Shown in pieces: positions 51,195-61,199 of a DNA stretch of 61,207 bases. The DNA is from Bacteroidales bacterium. Its GTDB lineage: Bacteria; Bacteroidota; Bacteroidia; Bacteroidales; ML635J-15. The notes beneath the pieces were generated by a model. It was not told the origin of the DNA. It worked only from the letters and a program-made list of their open reading frames with translations, and made no database searches. Position 1 is the first letter of the stretch. Each line of letters starts with the position of its first letter. Position numbers and translations under genes: made by a program. The stretch is taken from assembly GCA_027858835.1 (NCBI GenBank), contig JAQIBY010000052.1, positions 1 through 61,207 on the forward strand. The letters are read 5' to 3'.

Positions 51195-53150
51195 TTATTT
51201 TACAATGTTAATTTTCTGAGTTTTGAAAGTATTTGTACCGCTTACTTTAACGATATAAGTTCCTTCAGAGAGATTACTCAAATCAACAGTCATGTTTTTA
51301 TCAACATTTTTCGCTGTGTAAACACGTTGTCCTACGAGGTTGAAAACTTCAACATCAGCACCATTAACATTCTCAATTGTGAGTTGTCCACTTGTTGGGT
51401 TAGGATAAACATTTACATTATCAGCATTGATTGGAGCAATTGCATCATGTGAAGTAGGAGTTACCAAACGGATACCTACACCACCACGTGACCAGTTAGA
51501 AAGTGACAACCAAGAGTTTGCGTTAGAACCTCCGGTAAAATACCAGCTAGTACCCCAGATACTTGTGTTCACACTTGGGTCATAACCAATATAAAGGTCA
51601 TTATCTTCACCACCATAATAAAACTCAGCAGCAGCTTTCACTTCAAAAGCGCCAGTTTCTGTATCAGGAGTAATTGTAATTGGATCGGGAAAAGTAAATG
51701 AATGCCATGTTCCGAGCATAGACTCATCAATAACAATTAAATCACTAGTACCAAGGTCAACCCAATCAGTAGCAGCTTCATCATATTGCATAATGTGAGC
51801 TACCATAGAAGTACCTGTCGTTGAGCTTTCATGAATATAAATATCCATAGACTCAATTGTAGTTTCGTAAAGGAATACATAATTTGTTGCAATCATATCT
51901 CCATCTAGTCCACCATCTAACCATACGCCTGGGCCTGTTGAAGAAACAGCATTTCCAAGATCGCGAGCAAAAGTTGCATCAGTTACATTGAAAAAAGTTG
52001 TATCTATGTTGTCAACTTCGTAAGCATCATCAGTAGCAATTACATTGTAAATTACAGTGTATTCACCAAGTGCAGGGTAAGGATCGCCATCTAAACCAAA
52101 CTCCACTAATAAATCAATTGTATCAACTTGAGCTGTTGTTAAGTTGGCACCTGAAACAGTTTCATTATAAATTTCAGTCATTTCAGGATCAAAAACAGTT
52201 ACACTAAAATCAGGAACAATGTCAAGATTTCCTTTACTTTCAACAATTCCGTTGAAAACCATAACTGCAGCAGCATTTTCAAATTGCTCTTCAGGAAGCA
52301 TTCCTAAATGTCCGCTAATATGGAAGTAATCGGCATTTGCAGGGTCGGTATAATCAACATAATCGAAGAAGTTCATAACTCCTTTTTTCAACACCATGTC
52401 AACATCAGGGTTATTTACGATTTTAATATCGTCAATTTCCCATCCGTAACCATATCCACCAATAGCGGCTTCAGTAGTTTGCCAACGGAAACGTAATGAA
52501 ACGTTTGCTTCACCGGCAATATAGTCTGTCAAAATAACCTCATAACGGTCATCTCCGTATGAGTTTCCTTCTACACCGTCATTAAGAACAACTTCATGTT
52601 CCCAAGTTGCACCACCGTCAAGACTAATGTCAAGATAAGAAAATGCAGAGTTCAATGCTTTGTAATTTTGGTAAAAAGACAATTTTGGTGCATCTACACC
52701 TGTCAAATCAATACCATCAAATTGAACCCATGCGTTTTTGATTTCTTCGGTTCCTGCCAACAAGTCAGTAATACCATCAATCCATGCAAAATTACCACCG
52801 GATTCAGAGAATTCTCCAAGATCACGGCGACCACAATAGTACCACATTGAACTTACTAGGGTTCCAACTGGCAAGTCTTCAGATGTGAAATCCACACCGT
52901 TTTCAAAGGTCATACCGGTTACGGTTGAATCAGAAACTGTCCAATCAGCCTCTCCTTGGTCGTGAGCGATAGTCCAAACAGCTGGATCTTCTTCAAATGT
53001 AACTTCCCATACAACATCTTCGCCACCTTTGGCTTTGTTGTATTTAACTTTTTGTGCTTCATCTTTAGTAGGAGCATGTACGCCAACAACCTGTGCAAAG
53101 GCGAAAGATGCTAATACAACTAAAGACATCATCAGAGTAAACTTTTTCAT
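51195..53150 (-). CDS. T9SS-secreted protein, paralogue of 23921-26962
   Basis: About 651 residues from ATG 53150, which opens the signal peptide MKKFTLMMSLVVLASFAFAQ; 11 codons upstream are dispensable. Domain order: jelly-roll/MAM-like domain (about 30-230: FENGVDFTSEDLPVGTLV, GGYGYGWEIDDIKIV), then MNFFDYVDYTDPANADYFHI, an Ig-like region, a FARDLGNAVSSTGPGVWLDG module, and the type A sorting domain (VYPNPTSGQLTIENV to KINIVK). It matches the first 560 or so residues of the protein at 23921 segment by segment but lacks that protein's extra Ig-like and carboxypeptidase-regulatory-like modules. Function unknown; surface adhesin or shell component is likely. It has its own -7 TATATTTG and terminator. 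Confidence 0.85.
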   Translation of the reverse strand: MKKFTLMMSLVVLASFAFAQVVGVHAPTKDEAQKVKYNKAKGGEDVVWEVTFEEDPAVWTIAHDQGEADWTVSDSTVTGMTFENGVDFTSEDLPVGTLVSSMWYYCGRRDLGEFSESGGNFAWIDGITDLLAGTEEIKNAWVQFDGIDLTGVDAPKLSFYQNYKALNSAFSYLDISLDGGATWEHEVVLNDGVEGNSYGDDRYEVILTDYIAGEANVSLRFRWQTTEAAIGGYGYGWEIDDIKIVNNPDVDMVLKKGVMNFFDYVDYTDPANADYFHISGHLGMLPEEQFENAAAVMVFNGIVESKGNLDIVPDFSVTVFDPEMTEIYNETVSGANLTTAQVDTIDLLVEFGLDGDPYPALGEYTVIYNVIATDDAYEVDNIDTTFFNVTDATFARDLGNAVSSTGPGVWLDGGLDGDMIATNYVFLYETTIESMDIYIHESSTTGTSMVAHIMQYDEAATDWVDLGTSDLIVIDESMLGTWHSFTFPDPITITPDTETGAFEVKAAAEFYYGGEDNDLYIGYDPSVNTSIWGTSWYFTGGSNANSWLSLSNWSRGGVGIRLVTPTSHDAIAPINADNVNVYPNPTSGQLTIENVNGADVEVFNLVGQRVYTAKNVDKNMTVDLSNLSEGTYIVKVSGTNTFKTQKINIVK

Positions 53151-53193
53151 AGTATTAAAATTTAAATTTAACGTTTGTTTCAAAATTGCATCA

Positions 53194-53201
53194 CAAATAT
53201 A
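53194..53201 (-). promoter_or_regulatory. -7 promoter element (TATATTTG) for the T9SS gene
   Basis: Perfect TAnnTTTG on the minus strand, 43 bp upstream of ATG 53150. The same octamer precedes the paralogue at 23921. Confidence 0.65.
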
Positions 53202-53420
53202 ATCATTCTTATGTAAATGGAAAATATTTTTTAACTATCGTAAATATTGAGCTTGTGAAATCAGATTGTCATAAAAACAGACCAAACAAACAACTCATAA
53301 AACAAATAAAACAGCTCATAGGTGCTTTTAACGAATCCAATCAATCAAAAACTCTACATAAGGATGCAAATTCTGACAAAATAGTTGCACTTAATCTGTC
53401 CATCACATCAAAAAAAGCAA

Positions 53421-54158
53421 TTAAACACGCCTTAAATGATAACGTTTCATTGCATATTTTGCCGAAATTTTAGCAATTTGACATCCTGACTTACCATCCA
53501 AAAACCCTTTTTTAAGGAAATAAATCTGAAAAAACTTCCAAACACCGGAAAGAAAAGAAAGAAAAAAATTGTCTTTATCACCTTTTTCCTTCATTCGTTG
53601 AGCCTTTAATTCCGTAAATCGGCGTGCTTGTTTGTGATGATCTTCAATGGTATAATAAGAATAGTGTAGTAAGTGTCCATTTAATTTGATTACATCAAAC
53701 GCTCTTTCTGAGACTAATTCCTCATGAATACTGCCCTGCCAGTGCATGTTTTTACGATTAAAAAATCGCATTTTCCAGTCAGGATACCACCCACAATGCT
53801 TCACCCAATGCCCGCAATAATTCGTCAAGCGGTTCATTGATAAAAAGGCACCGGATTCTTTTGAAACTGCATTCAAAAAGGAGGATTTTAACTCCTCACT
53901 AAATGCCTCATCTGCATCTAAAGACAAAATCCAATCATATTTTGCAGCCTGATTGGCACGGTTTTTCTGATCGGAAAAATCCTTAAAATCATTTGTGAAA
54001 AAATTCGCATGATATGACCTGGCAATTGCTTCGGTATTATCAGTACTTCCGGAATCAAACACAACAATATCATCCGTTAATCCCTCAACAGATTTCAGGC
54101 ATCGATCAAGATTTTTCTCTTCATTTTTCGTAATAATTACAATGGAAAAACCGCTCAT
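53421..54158 (-). CDS. Glycosyltransferase family 2 (WaaE/KdtX-like)
   Basis: A 245-residue soluble glycosyltransferase similar to lipopolysaccharide core GTs of the WaaE type. Motifs: SIVIITKNEEKNLDRCLKSV, IVVFDSGSTDNT, ILSLDADEAFSEEL (DXD), NYCGHWVKHCGWYPDWKMR, GSIHEELV and HYSYYTIEDHHKQARRFTEL. A basic C-terminus likely contacts the membrane. It overlaps the upstream murF-alr gene by 4 bp (ATGA), so it is translated with it; an envelope role (LPS core) fits the operon. Confidence 0.9.
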   Translation of the reverse strand: MSGFSIVIITKNEEKNLDRCLKSVEGLTDDIVVFDSGSTDNTEAIARSYHANFFTNDFKDFSDQKNRANQAAKYDWILSLDADEAFSEELKSSFLNAVSKESGAFLSMNRLTNYCGHWVKHCGWYPDWKMRFFNRKNMHWQGSIHEELVSERAFDVIKLNGHLLHYSYYTIEDHHKQARRFTELKAQRMKEKGDKDNFFLSFLSGVWKFFQIYFLKKGFLDGKSGCQIAKISAKYAMKRYHLRRV

Positions 54159-56599
54159 GACTCCGAAGTATAAATGCGTTTAACCCGTGGTGGAATTCCG
54201 GTGAAAATTTCATAAACAATGGTTTCAAGCTTATCAGCCATAGCTTTTGCGCTCGGTTTATCACCAAAGAAAACCACCTCATCTCCCGGATTCACTTTAC
54301 TTCCTGTCACATCTATCATGCACATATCCATACAAATATCACCGATGGTAGGGTACATTTTCCCGGCGATGAACACTTCCCAATTGCCATTGCCAAGCTT
54401 TCTTCGGATTCCATCTGCATAACCAATCGGTAAAATTGCAATTTCAGAGTCTCGGAGAAGTTTCCCCGACCGATTATAACCGACCGTTTCGCCTGCTTTT
54501 AGTGATTTCACATCCAAAATTCGGGTCTTCAACTGGATGACAGTTTCCAGAAAATCTTTATCCTGACTGCTATATCCATAAAGCCCTATTCCCAAACGCA
54601 CCATATCAAGATGAGTTTTAGGATGTCTAATAATCCCATGTGTATTTGCAATATGTCGCAACGGCGGCACGTCACAAACTGCAACAATTTGCTCATACAT
54701 TTTATGAAATTGATTCAATTGAAATGCGGTAAATTCATCCTCCTCCGGCAAGTCACTTGCCGCAAGATGTGAAAACACCGAGGATACATGAACAATTTCA
54801 GAGTCCAACAATGAAAGCATTTCCTGAATTTCATGCGATTGAAATCCGAGTCGATGCATTCCTGTATCTAATTTAATATGTATTTGCATGCTTTCACCGG
54901 CACGATTTTTAATTCGATTCATTAATACACGCAACTGTGAAAGACTATAAATTTCCGGTTGCAAATTATAATTCATCATGAGGTCCAAGGCTGAATTTTC
55001 TGGGTTCATTACGATAATCGGCAAACTAATACCGGCTTTTCGTAATTCCACACCTTCATCTGCGAAAGCAACACCCAAATAATCAACAGATTGCTCCTGC
55101 AACAGTTTTGCAACCTCAACATATCCACTACCATAAGAAAACGCCTTAACCATTACCATCATTTTGGTTTTTTCTGGCAATAAACTCCGAAAATACCCAA
55201 GATTTTGTCGCATTGCATTCAAATCTACCTCCAAAACCGTCTGGTGCAACTTCTTTTCTAAGACACGAGTAATCTCTTCAAATTTGAATTTTCGAGCACC
55301 TTTCAACAATACGACAGCATCCCTAAAATCAAGATACAGCCGACTGTCCAGAAACTCTGCTGTTGACTGAAAGAATCGTGCATCAGAATCAAAAAAATCA
55401 CAGTTTGCGGAAATCCGTTCTCCAATCCCAATCAATTGAATTTCATCTTGTGACATCATTTCCGCAATCTCCTGATACAAGTCTTTTTCCGTACGTCCTG
55501 ACTGTACAATATCAGAGAGTAAAACAATGCGTTTTTGCGTTTTCTTTGATGCAAAATCCAATGCAATTTGTAAAGCATTCACATCAGAATTATAGGTGTC
55601 ATTAATAATTGTGCAATTATTTAGTCCTTCCAAAACCTCAAGCCGCATGGCAACAGGCTCCAAATGCTCCATTTTCTGGGTGACTTTACTACACTCCAAA
55701 CCCATTTTTCTTGTCAGGATATAAGCAGTAATTGCATTTTGTATGGAGGCCTGATCTATAAAGGGAATACCGAACTCCGTTTTCTCCACGGAATTAATTA
55801 TGGTGATTATGGTATGATTTTTTACAATCTGCTGAGCGCATTGATAATCTGCCTTATCGTCAAATGACCATGTAATTAAAGCATCGGATTTTCCCGGAAA
55901 CAAATCATTCAATGTGGATTTCAAATCGGGAATATCTGCAGGTGCAATAATGGTCTTACAATCTTTAAACAGTAAGAGTTTTTCGCGAAGTTTTTCTTCG
56001 GGAGAATCAAAGTTTTCCTGATGAGCAGCACCAAATCCTGTTAAGACACCAATATCAGGTTTAATTATTTCCTGCAATGCCGACATCTCATTTTTTTGAG
56101 AAATCCCGGCTTCAAATACAGCAAAATCGGCTTGCTTATTTAAAAGTGCAACAGACAAGGGAACTCCGATTTGCGAGTTATAAGATTTCGGGCTGCGTAC
56201 AATATTATAATAAGAACCAGCAATTTGATTTACCCATTCTTTAACAATGGTTTTGCCGTTGCTGCCGGTGATCGCAATAATTGGGATATCAAATTGACGG
56301 CGAAAATCTTTTGCCACCGCTTGCAAAGCCTTCAACACATCATCGACAAGCAAGTAAACTGCATCAGGATGAACAATTTTTGGGGTTTTTCTTACAACAA
56401 AAGCACGAACACCTGACTGGTAGAGGGTTTCGACAAATTCATGCCCATCATGATGATATCCGCTTAAGGCAAAAAACAAATTGTCACGAGATTGTGTAAC
56501 ACTTCGGCTGTCTGTCAACAAATGCTCGACATACAAATCGGAATTACCAAATGATTTTGCATGACAGATTTCCGCAATTTTTGAGATGTGATATTTCAT
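54155..56599 (-). CDS. Bifunctional MurF ligase / alanine racemase
   Basis: An 814-residue fusion of two peptidoglycan enzymes. The first about 450 residues are UDP-MurNAc-tripeptide:D-Ala-D-Ala ligase: ATP loop [13 protein letters not shown] (about 110-122), [25 protein letters not shown], and [17 protein letters not shown] in the C-terminal domain. The last about 360 residues are PLP-dependent alanine racemase: [10 protein letters not shown], the PLP lysine in [33 protein letters not shown] (second catalytic Tyr), and PIGYADGI. The racemase makes the D-Ala that feeds the ligase substrate, so the fusion joins two steps of one pathway; this architecture is known in Bacteroidota. It overlaps both neighbours by 4 bp. 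Confidence 0.95.
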   Translation of the reverse strand: MKYHISKIAEICHAKSFGNSDLYVEHLLTDSRSVTQSRDNLFFALSGYHHDGHEFVETLYQSGVRAFVVRKTPKIVHPDAVYLLVDDVLKALQAVAKDFRRQFDIPIIAITGSNGKTIVKEWVNQIAGSYYNIVRSPKSYNSQIGVPLSVALLNKQADFAVFEAGISQKNEMSALQEIIKPDIGVLTGFGAAHQENFDSPEEKLREKLLLFKDCKTIIAPADIPDLKSTLNDLFPGKSDALITWSFDDKADYQCAQQIVKNHTIITIINSVEKTEFGIPFIDQASIQNAITAYILTRKMGLECSKVTQKMEHLEPVAMRLEVLEGLNNCTIINDTYNSDVNALQIALDFASKKTQKRIVLLSDIVQSGRTEKDLYQEIAEMMSQDEIQLIGIGERISANCDFFDSDARFFQSTAEFLDSRLYLDFRDAVVLLKGARKFKFEEITRVLEKKLHQTVLEVDLNAMRQNLGYFRSLLPEKTKMMVMVKAFSYGSGYVEVAKLLQEQSVDYLGVAFADEGVELRKAGISLPIIVMNPENSALDLMMNYNLQPEIYSLSQLRVLMNRIKNRAGESMQIHIKLDTGMHRLGFQSHEIQEMLSLLDSEIVHVSSVFSHLAASDLPEEDEFTAFQLNQFHKMYEQIVAVCDVPPLRHIANTHGIIRHPKTHLDMVRLGIGLYGYSSQDKDFLETVIQLKTRILDVKSLKAGETVGYNRSGKLLRDSEIAILPIGYADGIRRKLGNGNWEVFIAGKMYPTIGDICMDMCMIDVTGSKVNPGDEVVFFGDKPSAKAMADKLETIVYEIFTGIPPRVKRIYTSES

Positions 56600-57183
56600 T
56601 CATCCGTAGATTTCGTTACTTTCAGATAGCATGTGCGGCACAATGGTTCATATGAATCAGTTTCACCAAGCAACACCTTTTCTTCACCGGCTACTGTTCT
56701 GTATGAATATTGAGCTAAATCACCGCAGCGCAGACAAATTGCATGCACTTTTGTTACCTCTTCAGCTACCGCAAATAATGCAGGCATGGGACCAAAGGGT
56801 CGCCCTTTAAAATCCATATCCAAACCGGCAACAATCACACGCACTCCTCGATTGGCAAGCTCAACACAGACATCGATCAAGCCATCGTCAAAAAATTGCG
56901 CTTCATCGATTCCAACCACATCCACGTCCTGCACCAACATTAGAATATTGCTTGCAGAGCTAACAGGTGTGCTGTGAATTGCACTCTCATTATGAGAAAC
57001 CACTTCCTCTTTTGAGTAGCGAATATCAATTGCAGGTTTGAAGATTTCAAGCCGCTGACGAGCATATTGCGCACGTCGTAAACGACGAATGAGTTCTTCA
57101 GTTTTTCCTGAGAACATCGAACCTGCAACAACTTCTATCCAGCCGGCACGGTCTTTGCGTTTTTCTTTACTTTCGTTAAACAT
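56596..57183 (-). CDS. tdk: Thymidine kinase
   Basis: A 195-residue type II thymidine kinase that phosphorylates thymidine with ATP in the salvage pathway. Walker A is [15 protein letters not shown] (21-28), Walker [13 protein letters not shown], and the lasso/thymidine loop [20 protein letters not shown]. The structural zinc is bound by cysteines in [14 protein letters not shown] and LCRTCYLKV. Normal length. First gene of the tdk / murF-alr / GT2 operon, expressed from a -7 TAAATTTG upstream. Confidence 0.96.
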   Translation of the reverse strand: MFNESKEKRKDRAGWIEVVAGSMFSGKTEELIRRLRRAQYARQRLEIFKPAIDIRYSKEEVVSHNESAIHSTPVSSASNILMLVQDVDVVGIDEAQFFDDGLIDVCVELANRGVRVIVAGLDMDFKGRPFGPMPALFAVAEEVTKVHAICLRCGDLAQYSYRTVAGEEKVLLGETDSYEPLCRTCYLKVTKSTDE

Positions 57184-57224
57184 TCCGGGAGATTATTAAA
57201 TCCGGTTAATTTGTTTTAATTTTA

Positions 57225-57232
57225 CAAATTTA
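57225..57232 (-). promoter_or_regulatory. -7 promoter element (TAAATTTG) for the tdk operon
   Basis: Perfect TAnnTTTG on the minus strand, 41 bp upstream of the tdk start, in the divergent gap with the gene at 57259. Confidence 0.6.
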
Positions 57233-57258
57233 TAAAATCTGTTTAACAAAACCCGTTT

Positions 57259-58089
57259 ATGGAAACAAAACACACAATTAATCTTTGGGAGTCTCTGGGA
57301 AAAACGCTTAAACGCATCGAAAAACACAATGCGCATCAATTGGATGTTGACACTGCACTGCAACAAGTCAGAGAACTTTATGTTGAGATTTTGAAGCATG
57401 AAAATACGGATGAAAAAAAATCAGACAAATCTGTCATTGCATCAACTCAAGATCAAAAAATTGAGAAAACGGTAGTCCCTCCTGTTGAAAAACAAGAAAC
57501 AAGTGCAGAAACGGAAATTCGTGAAACACCGAAGGCAAATTCAGAAAAATCAGAAGCGGAAGAAGAAACTGGCTTAGATGCCGATGAGCTTTTCAATCAT
57601 AATCCGAAACCCGTTGAACAAGCAGAACCTCCGAAACCCGTTGAGCAAACAGAAACAGTGAAACCTGAAAATATTGAACAAAAAACAGAAAAGCCGGATG
57701 CTGTATTAAAAACATCTCAAGAGCAAGCTAGTCTCTTTAAAAATGAGGCAAACAAACCGATTGAAAGCCTTGGAGAAACGCTCGGGAAGGACAAAAGAAG
57801 CATGAATGATAGCATTGGTAAAAAAGACAATCCCTTGGCAAATAAATTTCAAGCCAAACCAATTGCTGATATCAGAGCTGCTATTAATTTGGGTGACCGC
57901 TTTTTATTCATCAAAGAGCTTTTTAACGGGAATTCGGATGAATTTAATCAAATAATTGATGAACTCAATGCAAAACGAAGCTTTGATGAAGCACAAGAAA
58001 TTCTAAAAAAACACAATTGGGATACTTCAAACGATACAGTCAACTATTTTTTAAGTATTGTTCAACGAAAATATATTCCTGCAAAATAG
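57259..58089 (+). CDS. Conserved hypothetical protein with acidic linker
   Basis: A 276-residue cytoplasmic protein. The N-terminal helix pair (TINLWESLGKTLKRIEKHNA, ALQQVRELYVEILKHE) is followed by about 130 residues of low-complexity Glu/Pro/Lys linker with near-repeats NPKPVEQAEPP and PKPVEQTE. The C-terminal 75 residues form a conserved domain (IADIRAAINLGDRFLFIKEL, FNGNSDEFNQIIDELNAKRS, EAQEILKKHNW, NYFLSIVQRKY). I recall the same C-terminal motif in uncharacterised Bacteroidales proteins. Function unknown. It is 6 bp upstream of the M28 peptidase gene and may be co-transcribed with it and rsmI. Confidence 0.8.
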   Translation: METKHTINLWESLGKTLKRIEKHNAHQLDVDTALQQVRELYVEILKHENTDEKKSDKSVIASTQDQKIEKTVVPPVEKQETSAETEIRETPKANSEKSEAEEETGLDADELFNHNPKPVEQAEPPKPVEQTETVKPENIEQKTEKPDAVLKTSQEQASLFKNEANKPIESLGETLGKDKRSMNDSIGKKDNPLANKFQAKPIADIRAAINLGDRFLFIKELFNGNSDEFNQIIDELNAKRSFDEAQEILKKHNWDTSNDTVNYFLSIVQRKYIPAK

Positions 58090-58095
58090 GTTATA

Positions 58096-59361
58096 ATGAA
58101 GCGAATTCTTATTGCAATCTGTATTTTATGCTGTTTCCAAAGTCTGCTGCAGGCTCAGGACACAAGTTACGTACGTAAAATTGTGAAAACACTGAGTTCA
58201 GAACAATATTTCGGACGCGGTTATACAAAACAAGGGGTTCAACTTGCTGCCGATTATCTGGAACAAGAAATGAAAACCATCGGCTTAACTCCATTTCTTG
58301 ACAGTTATACACAAGATTTGAGTTATGTTGTTAATGTGTTTCCCGGAGCGTACAGCCTAAAACTGGATAACAAGACTTTTCAAGCGGGAACTGATTACAT
58401 TATCAGTCCGGATTGTGGAAATATTAACGGAGAATTTGAAATATATGAGATTCCTTTGCAGATTTTAAAGGATTCAGCCAAACTCTGCAATATCAAACAG
58501 AAAAAAACAAAAAACAAATTTGTTGTTTTGCATCTGCATGAGTTATCCGATAGAAAACAAAGTAATTTCATTCGGGAAAAAATTTCAGAAAACTTTCTGA
58601 AAGCCCGCGGATATATTTTGGTACAGGATGTTTATCCGATATGGAGTATCAGTGCATCAAAAAACGAGGCGGTTATTATTCGTTTTGATAAATCTTATTT
58701 CCCGGAATTAGCAGAAACCATCGAACTACATGTCGAATCAAAGCAAAAGCCCATAGAAACTAGCAATCTGATAGGCTATGTCCCGGGAAATACCGATAAA
58801 ACCATCATGTTTACGGCCCACTACGATCACCTTGGTGGAATTGGGGACAGCATCTTTTTTCCTGGCGCACATGACAATGCCTCGGGAGTTGCAGCATGTC
58901 TGGATATTGCAAGACATTACATTGAAAAGCCTGCAGATTATCGCATTATCATTATGCTTTTTACCGGAGAAGAAGCCGGTCTATTGGGTTCAACTTATTA
59001 CAGTCTAAATCCGCTTTTCCCTTTATCAGAAATTGATTTTTTAATAAATTTAGATATGGTCGGAACCGGAAGTAAGGGCATTACAATTGTCAATGCAAAA
59101 GACAGTACTTATAAGGATGCCTTTGCGAAATTCGAAGCAATCAATACGCAGGATTCACTGCAATTAAAAATCCAAGCGAGAGGAATTTCCGCAAATTCAG
59201 ATCACTATCCTTTTAACGAACAAGGCGTTCGGGGTGTTTTTATTTATAGTCGCGGCGGGAAAACTTTTTATCACAATCCGCAAGACAAGCAACAAACTGT
59301 AAGTTTGGCGGCATATCAAGAAATCTTTAAATTAATTACAAAATTCGCTGATCAATTATGA
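58096..59361 (+). CDS. M28-family zinc aminopeptidase, secreted
   Basis: A 421-residue exported metallopeptidase. The signal peptide ends LLQAQD. A PA-like region comes first; then the M28 core with the two-zinc ligands: H in FTAHYDHLGG, D in PGAHDNASGVAA, the catalytic Glu pair in LFTGEEAGLLGS, D in FLINLDMVGTG, and the last His in SANSDHYPFNEQG. It removes N-terminal amino acids from peptides, probably in the periplasm. Its end overlaps the rsmI start by 4 bp. Confidence 0.92.
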   Translation: MKRILIAICILCCFQSLLQAQDTSYVRKIVKTLSSEQYFGRGYTKQGVQLAADYLEQEMKTIGLTPFLDSYTQDLSYVVNVFPGAYSLKLDNKTFQAGTDYIISPDCGNINGEFEIYEIPLQILKDSAKLCNIKQKKTKNKFVVLHLHELSDRKQSNFIREKISENFLKARGYILVQDVYPIWSISASKNEAVIIRFDKSYFPELAETIELHVESKQKPIETSNLIGYVPGNTDKTIMFTAHYDHLGGIGDSIFFPGAHDNASGVAACLDIARHYIEKPADYRIIIMLFTGEEAGLLGSTYYSLNPLFPLSEIDFLINLDMVGTGSKGITIVNAKDSTYKDAFAKFEAINTQDSLQLKIQARGISANSDHYPFNEQGVRGVFIYSRGGKTFYHNPQDKQQTVSLAAYQEIFKLITKFADQL

Positions 59362-60032
59362 GTGGAAAACTGAGTTTAGTTCCCACACCAATCGGGAATC
59401 TGCAAGACATGACATTTCGGGCAATCGATTGTTTAAAGTCCGTTGACGGAATACTTGCCGAAGACACCCGCACATCAGGAAATTTACTGAAGCATTTTGA
59501 GATTGAAAACAAACTCATCTCACACCATAAATTTAACGAGCATAAAACCAGCGATCATCTTGTTCAACAAATGCTTTCAGGATCGCATTTCGCTCTCATT
59601 TCAGATGCTGGGACACCTGCAATTTCTGACCCCGGCTATTTATTGGTAAAACATTGCATTGAGGCCGGCATTGAAGTAGAGTGTCTTCCTGGGGCAACTG
59701 CAATTATTCCGGCTCTGGCCGTATCCGGTTTACCTAATGACCGCTTCGTTTTTGAAGGTTTTCTACCGCATAAAAAGGGAAGAATGAAACGAATTCATGC
59801 GCTGGAAGAAGAAACCCGAAGCATTGTTTTTTACGAATCCCCACATCGGGTAATCAAACTTCTGACACAATTATCCGAAGTATTAGGGGAGTCGCGTCAA
59901 GCATCTGTAAGCAGAGAAATATCAAAGCGTTTTGAAGAAACGGTTCGTGGAAATTTGAGCGAATTAATGATACATTTTAATGAAAATCCACCCAAAGGAG
60001 AATTTGTTGTGGTTGTTTCCGGAAAAAATTAA
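59358..60032 (+). CDS. rsmI: 16S rRNA (cytidine1402-2'-O)-methyltransferase
   Basis: A 224-residue SAM-dependent tetrapyrrole-methylase-fold enzyme that 2'-O-methylates C1402 in the 16S decoding centre. Signature: LSLVPTPIGNLQDMTFRAID, AEDTRTSGNLLKHFEIE, HHKFNEHK, LISDAGTPAISDPGYLLV, LPGATAIIPALAVSGLPNDR, FVFEGFLPHKKGR, and FYESPHRVIKLL. It lacks the C-terminal extension of the E. coli enzyme but is the normal Bacteroidota length. Confidence 0.95.
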   Translation: MSGKLSLVPTPIGNLQDMTFRAIDCLKSVDGILAEDTRTSGNLLKHFEIENKLISHHKFNEHKTSDHLVQQMLSGSHFALISDAGTPAISDPGYLLVKHCIEAGIEVECLPGATAIIPALAVSGLPNDRFVFEGFLPHKKGRMKRIHALEEETRSIVFYESPHRVIKLLTQLSEVLGESRQASVSREISKRFEETVRGNLSELMIHFNENPPKGEFVVVVSGKN

Positions 60033-60110
60033 GTTTTTTTTCACTTTATTATTCAACATTCTACATACTTTTACGTTTCAAATAAAACGATTTTAAATAG
60101 CCATTAAAAC

Positions 60111-60998
60111 ATGAAGTTGCGAGCACTCATTTCGATATTAATTGTTTTCATAGCTTTTGCCTGCAATACGGGCAAAGAAAACGAAGACACACAAGCTAAG
60201 GAAGCACTCATTTCAGAATTAAAAACTGAAAATGAAAATTTACAAAATAAAGCAGAAAATGCAGAACAATCGCTTAACGATTTTATGCAAGCATTTAATG
60301 ATATTAACCAAAACCTTGAAGAAATCAAACGCAAGGAAGATGTTATTTCCCTGACAGCCAAAAACATGGAATTTGGGATGAATGGTGCAGAGAAAATTCA
60401 GGAAGATATTTTGTTGATTTATGATTTGTTGGAAGAGAACAAAGCCACAGTAGTTGAATTGCGCTCAAAAATGGAAGCTGGCGACATGCTAAACGAAGAC
60501 ATGCAGCGTTCATTATATTTACTTGGACGCTCCGTGGATAAAAAAAACGAGCAAATTTCAGCACTTCGTAGCAGATTGGAAAACATGAATTTTGAAATGC
60601 AAGCGCTAAATGAAAGCCTGGATTCTCTGATGCTCGCGAACCAAATACAGCACAAAAAACTAAAAGCTCAAGAAGATATATTAAATACAGGATACTTTAT
60701 TATTGGTAGCAGTCGAGAATTATTTAATCTGGGAGTCACAACACGAAAAGGGGGATTTGCTGGAATTGGTAGCATAACTCAAATTGATGAATATTTTGAA
60801 AGCCGGTTGTTTAAAAAACTGAACATCTATAAAACAAGGCGTATTCCATTAAAATCAAAAAAAGTTAGAATTCTCAGCACACACCCCGCACATACTTACA
60901 AATTTGATGGCCCGACAGATTACTATAACAACCTGATAATCACACGACCTGAACAATTCTGGGCAACCTCAAGGTATCTCGTCATTGAAGTTGACTAA
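60111..60998 (+). CDS. Coiled-coil lipoprotein, hypothetical
   Basis: A 295-residue lipoprotein: the signal sequence ends with lipobox FACNTG at about residues 16-21, Cys18 being the lipid site. Residues about 25-185 are one long coiled coil rich in E, K, N and Q, with heptads such as ALISELKTENENLQNKAENA. The C-terminal 100 residues are globular (GYFIIGSSRELFNLGVTTRK, FAGIGSITQIDEYF, RIPLKSKKVRILSTHPAHTY, TSRYLVIEVD). I recall this C-terminal pattern in uncharacterised Bacteroidota lipoproteins. It probably sits in the inner leaflet of the outer membrane as a structural or scaffold protein; function unknown. Confidence 0.8.
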   Translation: MKLRALISILIVFIAFACNTGKENEDTQAKEALISELKTENENLQNKAENAEQSLNDFMQAFNDINQNLEEIKRKEDVISLTAKNMEFGMNGAEKIQEDILLIYDLLEENKATVVELRSKMEAGDMLNEDMQRSLYLLGRSVDKKNEQISALRSRLENMNFEMQALNESLDSLMLANQIQHKKLKAQEDILNTGYFIIGSSRELFNLGVTTRKGGFAGIGSITQIDEYFESRLFKKLNIYKTRRIPLKSKKVRILSTHPAHTYKFDGPTDYYNNLIITRPEQFWATSRYLVIEVD

Positions 60999-61143
60999 AT
61001 CCAAAACTTTCATTCCCAATATGTTAATTAAGAAAACACAAATTTCTCTGGAACAAAATACCTAGAGAACAAGACAGCATTATATTATAGGTTCTACTGC
61101 AAATTTGATGGAATACTTTATCAACTTTGATTCATAAATATCA

Positions 61144-61199
61144 GGGCTAAAGCCCAATTATGTATTATGACTTAAAACCCCGACATAAATGTCAGGGTT
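61144..61199. repeat. Tandem hairpins (GGGCTAAAGCCC and ACCCCGACATAAATGTCAGGGT type)
   Basis: Two short inverted repeats: GGGCT-AA-AGCCC at 61144-61155 and AACCCcGACAT / ATGTCaGGGTT at 61176-61199, the second followed by a T-rich end and so able to terminate. I recall paired elements with these words in intergenic regions of several Bacteroidota; they may be a dispersed repeat. The window ends just after. Confidence 0.5.

Noticed and set aside
51007-51219. 70-codon plus-strand gene
   Set aside because: It runs through a strong terminator and the 3' end of the opposite T9SS gene.
53186-53473. 95-codon plus-strand gene
   Set aside because: It overlaps the promoter of the minus-strand T9SS gene and the end of the GT2 gene, with Lys/Asn-rich composition expected of AT-rich DNA.
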